Below the pieces are notes generated by a model. That model was not told the origin of the DNA. It was given only the letters and a program-made list of their open reading frames with translations, and made no database searches. 64,000 nucleotides of DNA from Micrasema longulum (Eukaryota; Arthropoda; Insecta; Trichoptera; Brachycentridae). Position numbers and translations under genes: made by a program. Where the stretch lies: assembly GCA_022494885.1 (NCBI GenBank), contig JAGVSM010004930.1, forward strand, positions 124,001-188,000, read 5' to 3'. Below are positions 21,139 through 31,231 of this stretch, piece after piece; position 1 is the first letter of the stretch; the number at the start of each line of letters is the position of its first letter.

Positions 21139-22209
21139 CTGAAAATTTAATATATTTGTTATTTAAATTCCATGACATTTGCACGTTACAGAAGACACTA
21201 AAAATAAATTATTTACATCCTTAGGCACATAGGACAAAATACTCAGCATCTGGTTCTATGTCTACTGTACTACTCAGTGTTAAACTGAACAAAATAAGTC
21301 ATTTTAGTGCGAGTTAAATCAAATGGTAACGTCTGCTCCCTGCTATAATGGCCAAAATACTGGTTCCGAAGTTACTCGAGGTTCGATTTGAACTTTAGTT
21401 GATGTGAAATGTTCGCCGCCATGGAAATTCAATGAGAACAAAACAATATGCATGCCTACCCGTTAAAATTGAAATTTAATAATGGTTTCCTGAACCTTGT
21501 AGATTTTTTTATGAGAGAAATTGAAGATTCTTTTCAAGACCAAAAACATAAAATATTTTTTGTAAACTGGTTTTGCTTATTAGAATTGCATAAATTAGTT
21601 CATGCATAGAAGCAGTTTTGTTTTATTTTTAGGTACATTAATTATGTGAGAATTAAATGAATTAGTTCATGCATAAGCAGAAATCATTTGGTTACGGTCC
21701 ATGCAACAAGCGGTACTTAACAAAATTAGTATTATGTGTTACTTTTTAAAAATGGTGGATATGCAAAATACAAGTAATTTTTTTTTTTTTATGTCAGATT
21801 AAAATTTACCTACAATTTTTGTATTATTAGCAGGTACTAATTTAGTTTATTTAAATATAAATTCATATTTCCACATCACTTATGTCATTTTGTTCTGCAT
21901 AATCTCTGATGTCATTGCTATTGATTAGTCATGAGGTAGTGGTGTAGATTGTATGTAATTAAGTACTCTACGTATTTTTAAGATGTATTTTTAATTTTGT
22001 ATATGTAATTTGAATAAAAACTGTTTCAATTTTGGCAAACAATTTTTTCCTATCCGGAAAATACAGTTTAGTTAGAAAACCATTTATGTATTTTGTGTGT
22101 CAATTTTGAACGGTAAATTTATTTAGTACCTAATATCAACATAAAAGTCAATAAGTGCTTGACAAGTGAATACTCGCTTAAAAAAAAATAGCTGACAAGG
22201 TGAGCTTAC

Positions 22210-24627
22210 CTTCAGATTTGATAAAATCATTTATATTTTCCTGTTGACGAAATGATGTTTCTATAACAGCATCTCCTCCATTCCCAAAATTAACCTTGGT
22301 TGAATAGCCCCTGGACTCCGCAGTAGTAACGCTTCCCAGTTTGCCGGAGTTTGGAAAGAGGCTTTTGTTAACTTTACTGACTTCACTGGCAGAAGGTAAT
22401 AGGGGTGTTTCATTATTTAATGTAGATATTTTATCACTTTGCCTTATGGGAAAATCAGTGGTAATATCTTGGTCCTGGCTATTATTAAGTAACACGGAAG
22501 ACTTCCAAACTGGCGTTTCCTCAACCCGTTTTACAGGTCTTAATTTCACTCCCCACAAGTTTTGTTCTGCGCTCTCACTTTCTGGAAGAAGTTCCGCTTC
22601 CTCTCCCAATAGGTACGGCCGTGGCTTTACAGGTTTATTCTTTAGTATACCGCGTGGCTGATCATTTTCAGATAAATCCCCATTTATTTGAACTACAGAT
22701 AGAGATTCGTTTTTTTCTATTTCATTTTGTGTTTCTTTCGCTTTAGATTTAATTTCTGTAATAATAGCGTAATTAAGCTTAAGTTTATCATTAGAGTTGC
22801 TTTTATTCTCATCTATCTCCTGCGTTTTGGCCTCCCCGATGTTGTCACCGAACCTGGTCTCGGGAAGTTTAGACTTGTCGGTTTCCTTTTCTGTCGCTGT
22901 TCCTGCACTTCTGCGTCTTCTCCTAAAGTTGTTGGTAGATGGTGGCTTTCCTTCAGATTCCACTATATTAACTCTACCAGATTCAGCAGTAAAATGGACT
23001 TCAGTTTTACAAAACTCAACCTTTTTACTTTTTTTTTCGATGCTGTCTTCACTGTTGTCATCAACTTTGAAACCAATATTTGTTGCGGGAAAAAAAGTTT
23101 TTGTTACCGATACATTCTTAGGTTCGTATAAATCTCTTATTTCTTTTACACCATCAACCGCAATAGTGTGTCTTTTGGAAGGAAAGAGTCCTGTGTTATC
23201 TTTTGAAGAGCTTTCTGTTGAGGATTCAACACTAAGAGTAGTTCCCTCAGACAGCTTTCTGTAGAAGAGTTGTTTGTTATTAGTTCCATATGGGGATTCT
23301 TCGGATTTGATAGCTGAGGAGATTGTTGAATCTGACAAAAAGTCGTTTTGTTCACTATTAATTTTTTCATCCTGTAATTTGTACTTATTTACACCATTCT
23401 GAATATTGGCAACAAAAGATTTCCTATTTTTTTGTAACCAATCTTCGAACGTTTCACGTTTTTCAGTTTTCCCAAGACTTGAACCGGTGCGACCATTACA
23501 ATTTGTCATATTGCCATTGTTTGATAATGAATTTACAAGTTCCGACGATTGACAAATTCCACTGTCAGTAGATGATTCAATATTGTTTTTGTCGTGACTA
23601 GTTAAAGAATTATCTTCACTTTTATTTCCAACCTTTTCAAAACCATACGATTTTCTCCTCATATACCAGTCATCACTTCGACTAGAAGAAGCGTTGCTCA
23701 TTTTGGATACTCGGGATTCGAGACTGTTCGATCCGCCGGGATAATTTTGTTTCTGTTCATTGAGGGCGTTCAACATCGCCTCCATCCCGAATACGTAGGA
23801 GCGCACGCGCGTCACTTTTGGCTCAGCTGGGGAATTATCTTCTTCTTTTGGAGGATTAATTTCAGCTTCAATGCCGTCATCTCTCTCTGTCGATCGCTTA
23901 CATTCTCCAGCCCCGTCATTTTCCACTGAAAATGTTTTCAAACGTCCTCGAACCTCATTTAACGTTTCGAGGCTAATAAAGCTTTTTGTTTTGAGAGAAC
24001 TCGGTTTAATAATAAATGAATCGAATTTGTCAGTTTTTGCACTCTCCGATTCTTCTTCTCGGATAACACTATTTTCTGATGATATGGTGGAAAACATCGA
24101 CGGGCTGTGGAAAAGGTTTTTTGGAAAAAGGGCAACATTTTGAACATTTTCTAACTCTCGCTTTATTCTACTGACACTACCCCAGTTGTCGGGGAGATCC
24201 AGGGCCTTTCCTACGGTCGGACTCCGTCGCGGGAACTGGAGCGATCTTCGTATTTTGGACGACCTTCGCCATTCTTCTAGTTGTTCTGTCTCGTCTTTGA
24301 AGATGCTGTCTTTTTCCGGACAGCTATCGTAAAAGCTCTCTTCGGATTCGTTATCTGGATAATTAACTTTATAATTTGTTCCCGAATCTTTCTTATCATC
24401 AGAGTCCATTGAAAGTTTATCACTATCACTCTTCATTTCCACAATGTCCACGCTCCCCGATGTCGACAGCTTGGAGACACCGTCGGCCACAATCGACGGT
24501 GAGGAGAGCCCCTCCAGGGCGGCCGCAGCGGGAGCCCTGCCCCGGGAGGGAGGCCGGCGCCCCCCGAGGGCTCCGCTGCGCCCCACACTGGAACGCTCCC
24601 TCTGGGAGCTAGTATCCAAGGGGTTCA
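22210..24627 (-). CDS. Large unknown minus-strand gene, main 2.4-kb exon
   Basis: Open for 805 codons between acceptor TAGTTGTCAG|TGAACCCC and donor CTGAAG|GTAAGC. The apparent start a few bases upstream is intronic, so this is an internal exon. It begins NPLDTSSQRERSSVGRSGAL in a GC-rich patch, then becomes AT-rich and hydrophilic: low-complexity Ser, Lys, Glu, Asn with islands such as EQLEEWRRSSKIRRSLQFPR, LPDNWGSVSRIKRELE, RVRSYVFGMEAMLNALNEQ, SDDWYMRRKSYGFEKV, ETFEDWLQKNRKSF and NLWGVKLRPVKRVEE. These islands look like conserved short linear motifs in a disordered scaffold. SKKVEF (23,013-23,024) fits the RVxF consensus for protein phosphatase 1 docking. I considered LMO7/LIMCH1-type scaffolds because of the Trp-Arg-Arg islands but cannot confirm it. 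Confidence 0.9.
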
Positions 24628-25224
24628 CTGACAACTACAAACAAATTGAAATTATTGATATCAAATGGATATATTAAAAGATTAATCATGTAAAACTTTA
24701 TATTAAATTTCTTAAACCCTACAATACCTACACTGAGAAAATATCATGAAAAGAGTTTCAATTTCACTTCAATTTTATAAACTGCTCCTTTTTGATTATT
24801 GAAAAGAAAATGTTTATAAAACATTGAATCATGTAAACTAGGATTGGATAGGGAAAAAATGTAAATAATAAATTAGGTACTGGATTTTACTTGAAATGTA
24901 TTGCAACAGAGAAGGAAAACATTTTGGAGCATTTGGACGTACTCTAAATATAGTTGATTAAAGTTAACTAGTATAAAAAGAAGCATAAAAATAAGAAAGT
25001 ATTTTCAGGAGTTGCCTAGTAGGTGGTATAAAGAGGCAGTTCAATGGCTTTTTTTATTTGTTTAAAGAATATTAAACTAAGCCAAAATATTTTTTTAAAA
25101 ATTTGATATATTGTATTATCAGCACGATGATTTTTTTAAATTTCTGAAATTACTTCGTGTTTGTCGTCTCAAGTTCTCTTTCGCTTCTTCTCGTTTAGTT
25201 CTGCCGATTAGTCGACTGACTTAC

Positions 25225-25249
25225 CGTAAACGGAATATCTTTCATAACT
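25225..25249 (-). CDS. Candidate 25-nt microexon of the large unknown gene
   Basis: A strong donor, TTTACG|GTAAGT, ends at 25,225. Reading back in the phase required by the next exon gives SYERYSVY plus one base, and the first G of the next exon's codon completes Val-Asn-Pro-Leu-Asp. An AG at 25,251-25,250 gives exactly 25 nt, phase 0 in and 1 out, which bridges the exon at 25.7 kb and the one at 24.6 kb. The polypyrimidine tract before the AG is poor. The donor could instead belong to a non-coding alternative first exon. Confidence 0.35.
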
Positions 25250-25444
25250 CTCTTATCATTGGTTGATTCATATGAACTAGTACCGTCGTTCAATGTAGTT
25301 TTTAATAAAATAAATTTTATTATTTTTTTCGTACATTTGCCGCTCTATTTTGATGCTCTAATTTTTACCGCGTGTAAAAAAACATTTTTATATCAAATTT
25401 CTCGTAGAACTGAACTTCCTCATTCAGCCAGATATTTTCACCCA

Positions 25445-25640
25445 CATCAATAAAGGTTTCTGCTCTTTTACTTCACAAAAGTCAACAGATGAAGGAGTTG
25501 AAGAAATGTGAATGTTTAAACATAGGCAGAATACTGAAATGTTACATAGCGTGTAAAGTGGTGACTTAAACCAGCCCTGTTAATGCCTAGACTTGCATTT
25601 GCCTTCCCTCTCTGTTGCGAGAAAATTCTTAATAACTTTA
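25445..25640 (-). mobile_element. LINE 3' UTR fragment, same family, near exon of large gene
   Basis: Minus-oriented blocks TGCCTAGACTTGCATT, TAAACCAGCC and CTTCCCTCTCTGTTG. It lies between the candidate microexon and the exon at 25.76 kb. Confidence 0.55.
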
Positions 25641-25757
25641 ATATAATAGGAAGAGAAATTCAGCCTCGTCGACTAGATTCCATTTTTATCGAGATGGGTA
25701 GCGAACTTCTACAATATTCCTTCCTCAGAAGGCGGGTAAACGATGTTCGTCGATCAC

Positions 25758-25931
25758 CTGGAGGTCGTCGAAGTGTCGGTGGCCCCGCGTGGAGGTGGAG
25801 GAGGTGTGTGACGTGGTGACGGTAGCGCGCAGCACGCGCAGCACGCCGGGCGCGCGCGCGCTCAGCACCTCCACCTGGCGCTGCGCGTGCACGGCGTGCC
25901 CGCCCGATCGCAGCGCCACTCCTGCCACCAT
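25758..25931 (-). CDS. Large unknown minus-strand gene, beta-rich-looking exon
   Basis: A 174-nt exon (58 codons, phase 0 in and out) from acceptor TTCTTCGCAG|ATG to donor CTCCAG|GTGATC. It reads MVAGVALRSGGHAVHAQRQV, continues with alternating hydrophobic residues and a Ser/Thr-rich stretch (VTTSHTSSTSTRGHRHF), and ends DDLQ. The alternation suggests beta strands, but I do not recognise the fold. GTGATC is a modest donor. It is separated from the exon at 56.5 kb by an intron of about 30.6 kb. To join the next large exon, which needs one base in hand, it requires an intervening exon such as the 25-nt candidate at 25,225-25,249. Confidence 0.58.
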
Positions 25932-26159
25932 CTGCGAAGAAAAATACATCAGTCATTTTCACGCCAGAATTTAGAACGTCGTGATCCAGTTTGCGCTTCC
26001 AAACTATACGGTGCCAGTTGGAGAACAACAAATTGGAAAAGAGGCCGCCATTATTGTAATATGATGGATCCTCATGATAATACAAACACTTTACATTGGT
26101 TTATTTCAGTCAAGTGAGAATGTTAACGGAATCTTATAAGAATCAATTAAAAACCCCTT

Positions 26160-26540
26160 TAATAAAGATACAGAAGTTAAAAACTTACATATTAATAATA
26201 CGGAAATATTTCACATTAGGAAAGCTTTGATCAATAATCAAACCACCTTTCAATATTGCCCGTTCTGGCCGTTATACGATGTTCCATTGTAATGGTCACC
26301 CTATACCTATTGAACTCACGCCCCTCCCTTCATCCCCTCTCTCTTTTTTCAACTATTTCTCTGACAACATAAAATATTTTAATGTTATTAAAATGCATGT
26401 CGTGGTGGTTTTACATTTTTGTGTAACAACTATGGTGAAGGTGTATAGTGGGTTTTGCATGTTGGTTTAATTGGTGTCCTGACGAAGAGACGGGTACGTC
26501 TCGAAACCGGTAGACACAGAAAAGTCGGTAAGTGGTTATT
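26160..26540 (+). mobile_element. Penelope-like repeat end, copy 2
   Basis: Contains the segment shared with 4,420-4,575. Its left part (26,195-26,235) matches 4,314-4,350 in the opposite orientation, a head-to-tail or inverted arrangement typical of Penelope-like terminal repeats. It is in the 30-kb intron of the large gene. Confidence 0.5.
26479..26535 (+). ncRNA. Hammerhead-ribozyme-like motif, copy 2
   Basis: Same core as the 4.5-kb copy: CUGACGA (26,479-26,485), GAGAC/GUCUC, GAAA (26,503-26,506), ACCG with CGGU (26,526-26,529), then A. The stems are unchanged between copies while the stem II loop differs by one base. Confidence 0.45.
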
Positions 26541-27689
26541 TGCAAATATTTTAGAACATTTAGTAAAATGTTTAATCACAAAGTATTAACTTTATCAGCT
26601 TAGCATTGGCTTTAAATATCGATAGAATCTATTTTTTAAAAGTTCTTAAAGTACCTTTATACAAGTCCCAAATTTCTAATCCGCGTTCAAATTCAAATTA
26701 CGAGCAACTTCTAATTTTAATTTTTTCTTATACAAATTGTTTATTGATCAATTCTGTTTATATTTTCTTAAGTTCAAACTGTTCCCTATTATGATTTGTA
26801 ATAATTGTGTCATTGAAATAATTATGTTTAAATTAATTCTTTATTTTTTTACAATAAATTTATCTTACATTTTTAGGTTTATGTAAAATATTTTGTCATT
26901 ATTACTTCCGACGTTTAATTTTTAATTTTAATTTTAATAGTTATAATTTATCATTAATATAAGATTAAGTTTGTTAATATTTTGATTATTTTGTTGTAAT
27001 TTTTCTAGTTATTAAGTTCTTTATTCCTTCTAATTTTAATGTAAGTTTCAATTTTCTGTTAAATAGGCACTATCAGGTTTTGGTGGGTTTTTCTGTTAGT
27101 GCCTATTTCAATTTATGTTGAAATTTTTATTGGTTTGGATGAGTTTATTATTACAATTGATATTTTGATGTTATTCTTGTACTTATATTTTTCTTGTCTT
27201 GTGTTTGTATCTAAATTGTTATTCCTTTATGTTTATGTTTTTCTTATGTTTATAAATGTAACTTGTTTTTGGCCGATGTTATCAAGTTTTGGTAGAAGCC
27301 CCTAATCTATGGCCCTAATAAAGGGAAAAAAAAGAAATAAAAAAACTCTTTTTCACTTAGATTCGCTGACAAAACGTCGCGTTGTTTTAGAAAAGAAAAT
27401 CTATCTATAAAATAATTTAAACAATGTACCTTTTGATGAAAATAATTATTGCAAAAACACATGTACTGTGTAATACTTCGTGTCTTGATGCTTAAAATCC
27501 CCGAATCTGTCAAACCAAATCATCTAAAAGGTCTACAGTTTTAAATGCCCGGGTGGTATTCTGGATCTTCTCTACCCCTAAGTAATTAATTTGAAGAATT
27601 TTATTATTTTAAAGTGACGACACTTTGATCCACATAATGGCCACACCGATGATGAAACGTCAACAAATATGAACACGTGAGAATACCAC

Positions 27690-28265
27690 CCCTGGGAGTA
27701 TATGTTACAGAAAATGACAGCTTCCAAAAAGAACTGGGAGTGCGGTTAGGAGTAGCAGGCGCCACATTCAACAGTATGAAAGAGATCGTATATTTACTCG
27801 GTGAAAACCAAATGCCGCCTTTATAACGCCTTCATAACACCTATTCTCCTCTACGGATGCGAATCGTAGCACCTCACTAGAGCCCAAAACAGCAAAATTC
27901 AGAGTTTTGAGAATAGGTATCTCAGAAGAATCTCGGGTGTGGGGTGGTTTGACTTTGTAAGGAATGAAGTAATAAGAGAACAAACGCAGCAAACTCCGTT
28001 AACAACTGTCGTCAAGCGGAGACGCTACGGTTAGCTAAGCCATATACTGCGTATGCCTCCCGAGAGCCTTAACCACGCTCGCCTACTTCACAAGGCATCA
28101 GCTTCTCGACGTCCACTGCTGACTGTTCATCGGCAGTTCATGTCAGAGCTTTGGGACGAGAACCTGACTTGGGAGGACGCAAAGGAGTTGGCAGGCGATA
28201 AAGATGTATGGTAGCTCTCTGTGGATACCATATGCTCCAACTAGGGAGCAGAAATGGAACGAAGA
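27690..28265 (+). mobile_element. RTE-like LINE 3' end, decayed
   Basis: Degenerate reverse-transcriptase C-terminus across frames: VTENDSFQKELGVRLGVAGA, TFNSMKEIVY, YNAFITPILLYGCES, NSKIQSFENRYLRRISGV, RLRWLSHILRMPPESLNHAR and ELWDENLTWEDAKELAGDKD. It ends with GATACCATATGCTCCAACTA and a short tail. The motif set (ITPILLYGCE, RRLRWL.HI.RM) is that of RTE-group elements. Confidence 0.75.
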
Positions 28266-29411
28266 TAATGATGACCTTTTGATGATGGATTTTTCTTTTA
28301 GATATTTTTTTATTTTTAACAAAAATAGAAAATTATTTATTTTATTTTTAAAATACATTTAAGTGTATTTTGTTGAAATAAAATTATGTAATCTCAATTA
28401 GAAATTAAAAAAAACTCTTAAAAAAGAAAAATCCCCCTAACTACGTTATACAATATAACCTACAATAATTATTGATTTGTAGCAGTGTTTTTCTTCCTGG
28501 TACTTGTACCAATAATGCATTGTGGATTTTACAACAGCGCCTGCCAGCGGAATAATATTGATAGCGTCCGAATAATGGGGTTTCTACCCGTAATGACATT
28601 TAATTCGATATACTCGTATGTACGTATTATATTTCCAAAGTTCAAAAGCGAACTTCGATTTATTATTTTAAAATCGCGCATATTCTAATCGAATTTATTT
28701 CGAGGATAAACTATTTACGTAGGCAGCATCGTGATGCAGCACACAGCAGGCACTTCAAATGGAGAATGGGGAAGACAAGTTTATCCGTAAGTAATTGTAC
28801 CTGCATCTACCTATCGCCCAGCGAACTTACCTACCGCCGTTTTCATTGAAAGGATATGAATCAATTACTTTTTAAATTTAATTTTGATGTTAAAACTTTA
28901 TTGTTGTTTCCTAGGGTCTAGAAAAATGACAAAATATGTTTATTTTATATTTAGTTGGGATCTTTTAGACAATAAGCTTTATCTAGGTAGGTACCTATAT
29001 GTATTTTACTATTTTTTAATTTTTTATTTACTAATGCGAAATAGGCATCAGATTTTTGGTGAGTTTTTTCTGAGAGTGCTTGTTTCAATTTAGGTTTAAA
29101 ATTTTATTTGTTCTTGTAATAAAATTTGCATTATTTTTATGTTTGTGTACATATTGTTACGCATTGTCTTTTCTGGTTTTGTTATGCCTATGATTAATTG
29201 TAATTCGTAAATAAGTAAGTAACCTGTTTTAAATCGATATTATCATGTCTCGGTAGAAGGCCTCGATAAAGGAAAAAACAAACTTACCGCCAAAAAAATA
29301 AACTGGTAAAAAAAATATATGCAATACCTACCTAATGCGCACTCTAAACAGCTGTTATTCCCAACCATATAGACCCAGAGAGGTAGGTACTGCAATACAC
29401 AATACATAGGT

Positions 29412-29850
29412 AGGGAAAGTACGGACAAAATGACACGGTGGTTTTATTTTGATCGATTGATTTTAAGCTACGACAAATGCAACACCAGAGCATCTCAAAA
29501 TTATCTATTAGGAATCGCTGAGTGTAAAAAGAAAATTTTTCAAAATTAGAGAAGTACGATTTTGACTTATTAAACGTCTCAGCTCTCCGCTATAAACGGA
29601 AGTTGAGTCTCATTGACAATGATAATATTTTTTTTTTAAAAAGAGGACTTCGAGGACTGAGGTTTTTCAAGTCGTCGACCCCGGCTCGTCCTGACCCCGG
29701 ACCTGCCACGCCGCCCGACTGTGGAGAATCAGCCCAAGTCGAGTGATGTAATAGAGACTGGCACCCCGAAGCCCGCGTATTTCGCATCTTTCATACTTTT
29801 GCGATATTTCATTTTACCCATATATGTCATTTTGACCGTACTTCCCCGAC
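29412..29850. mobile_element. MITE-like element with 24-bp imperfect terminal repeats
   Basis: Left end GGGAAAGTACGGACAAAATG; right end reverse-complemented GGGGAAGTACGGTCAAAATG. The interior has a GC-rich patch (29,655-29,775). The second copy is at 31,983-32,421 within the duplicate unit. Confidence 0.55.
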
Positions 29851-30254
29851 AGGTTATTCAGATCACACAAACATAATGTTTAATGTCGGTAGTAGTTGCA
29901 TTAACGTGACAATGGCATGACTTTTACTTTCTGGCCGTGATTAAATTATTGTACAAAATATCTGTATAAGTATACCTAATATATATGATATTATTGAGGT
30001 TCCAATCTCTCTAGACTCGTTTACTCGTATACGTCCTATGTAGGTACACGGTAAAATATGTGTACACATATAGGATATAGGTATTTATGGCTGCAAAGAC
30101 GGTTGTTGTATCGGGCGACATTAAGGAGGCTCAATGTTTGACGAAACATTTTTTTAAAGTTCTCATGATGTACGCAAACATTTTAAAGTTCTCATGATGC
30201 ACGCAAACATTTTAAATTTTGGAGCCATTTTTAATTAGTTGATAACTGTTCGCA

Positions 30255-30325
30255 TCATGGTCAAATGGTCCGCGCGTTTGTCTACCTTGCAAGAGGTTTC
30301 GGGTTTGATCCTGACAACATGGTTG
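30255..30325 (+). mobile_element. tRNA-like SINE head in the duplicated unit
   Basis: A-box TGGTCAAATGGTCCGCGCGT and B-box-like GGTTTCGGGTTTGATCCTGA. The copy at 32,826-32,896 is identical by eye. Confidence 0.55.
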
Positions 30326-31231
30326 ACATGTTTTTTTTTTAATAAACTAAAATATTTATACATAGTCCCTTAATGGACATTTTTTTTACAATATACATAA
30401 CAGGTAAAACAGGGTATTAAAAAAATAATTAATTATTACATAGCAATGAAATACATATTAACAATAAGAATAGTAAACAAAAATCCCACAAAGGCATGGC
30501 CTGTTCGTGAGTATACAAGAAATGTTTATGAATTTTTTGCTCCTGTAATAAATAGACAGGAATAATATTTTTGTATAAATTATTTTATCCATCTATCTAT
30601 TTATCTTATGAAAGAGAAAAGAAAATATTCTGTAAAACATTAGAATGTACTTTTTTATTTGATTGTAAATAAAAGGGGAAATAAAAAATAGTAAAAAACC
30701 TAAAAATATTCCTTATTATAAAAGGGCAACAAAATATATAATAGAAAAAAAGTTAATATCTTAAGTTTGAATCCAGGATAATGCGTGTTTTTTAAAAGAA
30801 GGAAAATTTTGAAAGTTTAGGATTGACGGATATTATCAGTAAAAAAATTTGGGCCTATAAAATATGCATGTGCTAGCCTCGTTTTACAATGTGGTATTTC
30901 TAGCACACGATTCCTTCTTAGACTTGATCTATTTTAATTAATTGTAAATAAATTTTGGTTCTTAAATATATATTTTAAACATTGAAAACAATATATTTGT
31001 CTTATTTCCCAAAGTTGAGCTTCTTGGAACAATTGGAAAGAGGGAAAAGTGCGATTTTTGTAAAGTTTTATTTTAAAGATGAATTTTTGAACAATTTCTA
31101 ATGGTTTAATATGGTTGTTAAAAGCTCCCCCTCATCCAATTATTCCATAGGAAAGCGATGATTGTACAAGTGCATAATATATAATTTTAATTGTATTTAG
31201 TTGGGCGTAAATACTTAAGCGTTTGAACACA

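Larger units (their letters stand above)
28661..31231. repeat. 2,571-bp tandem duplication, unit 1
   Basis: Starts TATTATTTTAAAATCGCGCA. It is repeated with a constant offset of 2,571 bp at 31,232-33,802. I saw only two differences by eye (30,365 and 30,437). The unit contains a MITE-like inverted repeat (29,412-29,850), a 33-bp direct repeat (about 30,158-30,212), a tRNA-like SINE head (30,255-30,325) and a minus-strand LINE remnant (30,330-31,150). No host gene seen. Confidence 0.95.

Noticed and set aside
24628..24634. Translation start for the 2.4-kb exon at the upstream TTG
   Set aside because: This lies in the intron. The exon begins at a splice acceptor at 24,627, so the frame simply runs back a few codons.
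24376..24677. Plus-strand ORFs opposite the main exon
   Set aside because: Shadows of the minus-strand coding frame.
3852..25931. One giant gene joining the RETREG exons to the large disordered gene
   Set aside because: The RETREG gene has its own first exon with an ATG at 11,820, in phase with its exon 2, and the sloth locus lies between the two genes.
28884..29093. 69-codon ORF repeated at 31,455-31,664
   Set aside because: Its repetition reflects only the 2,571-bp duplication. Composition and lack of motifs argue against a gene.
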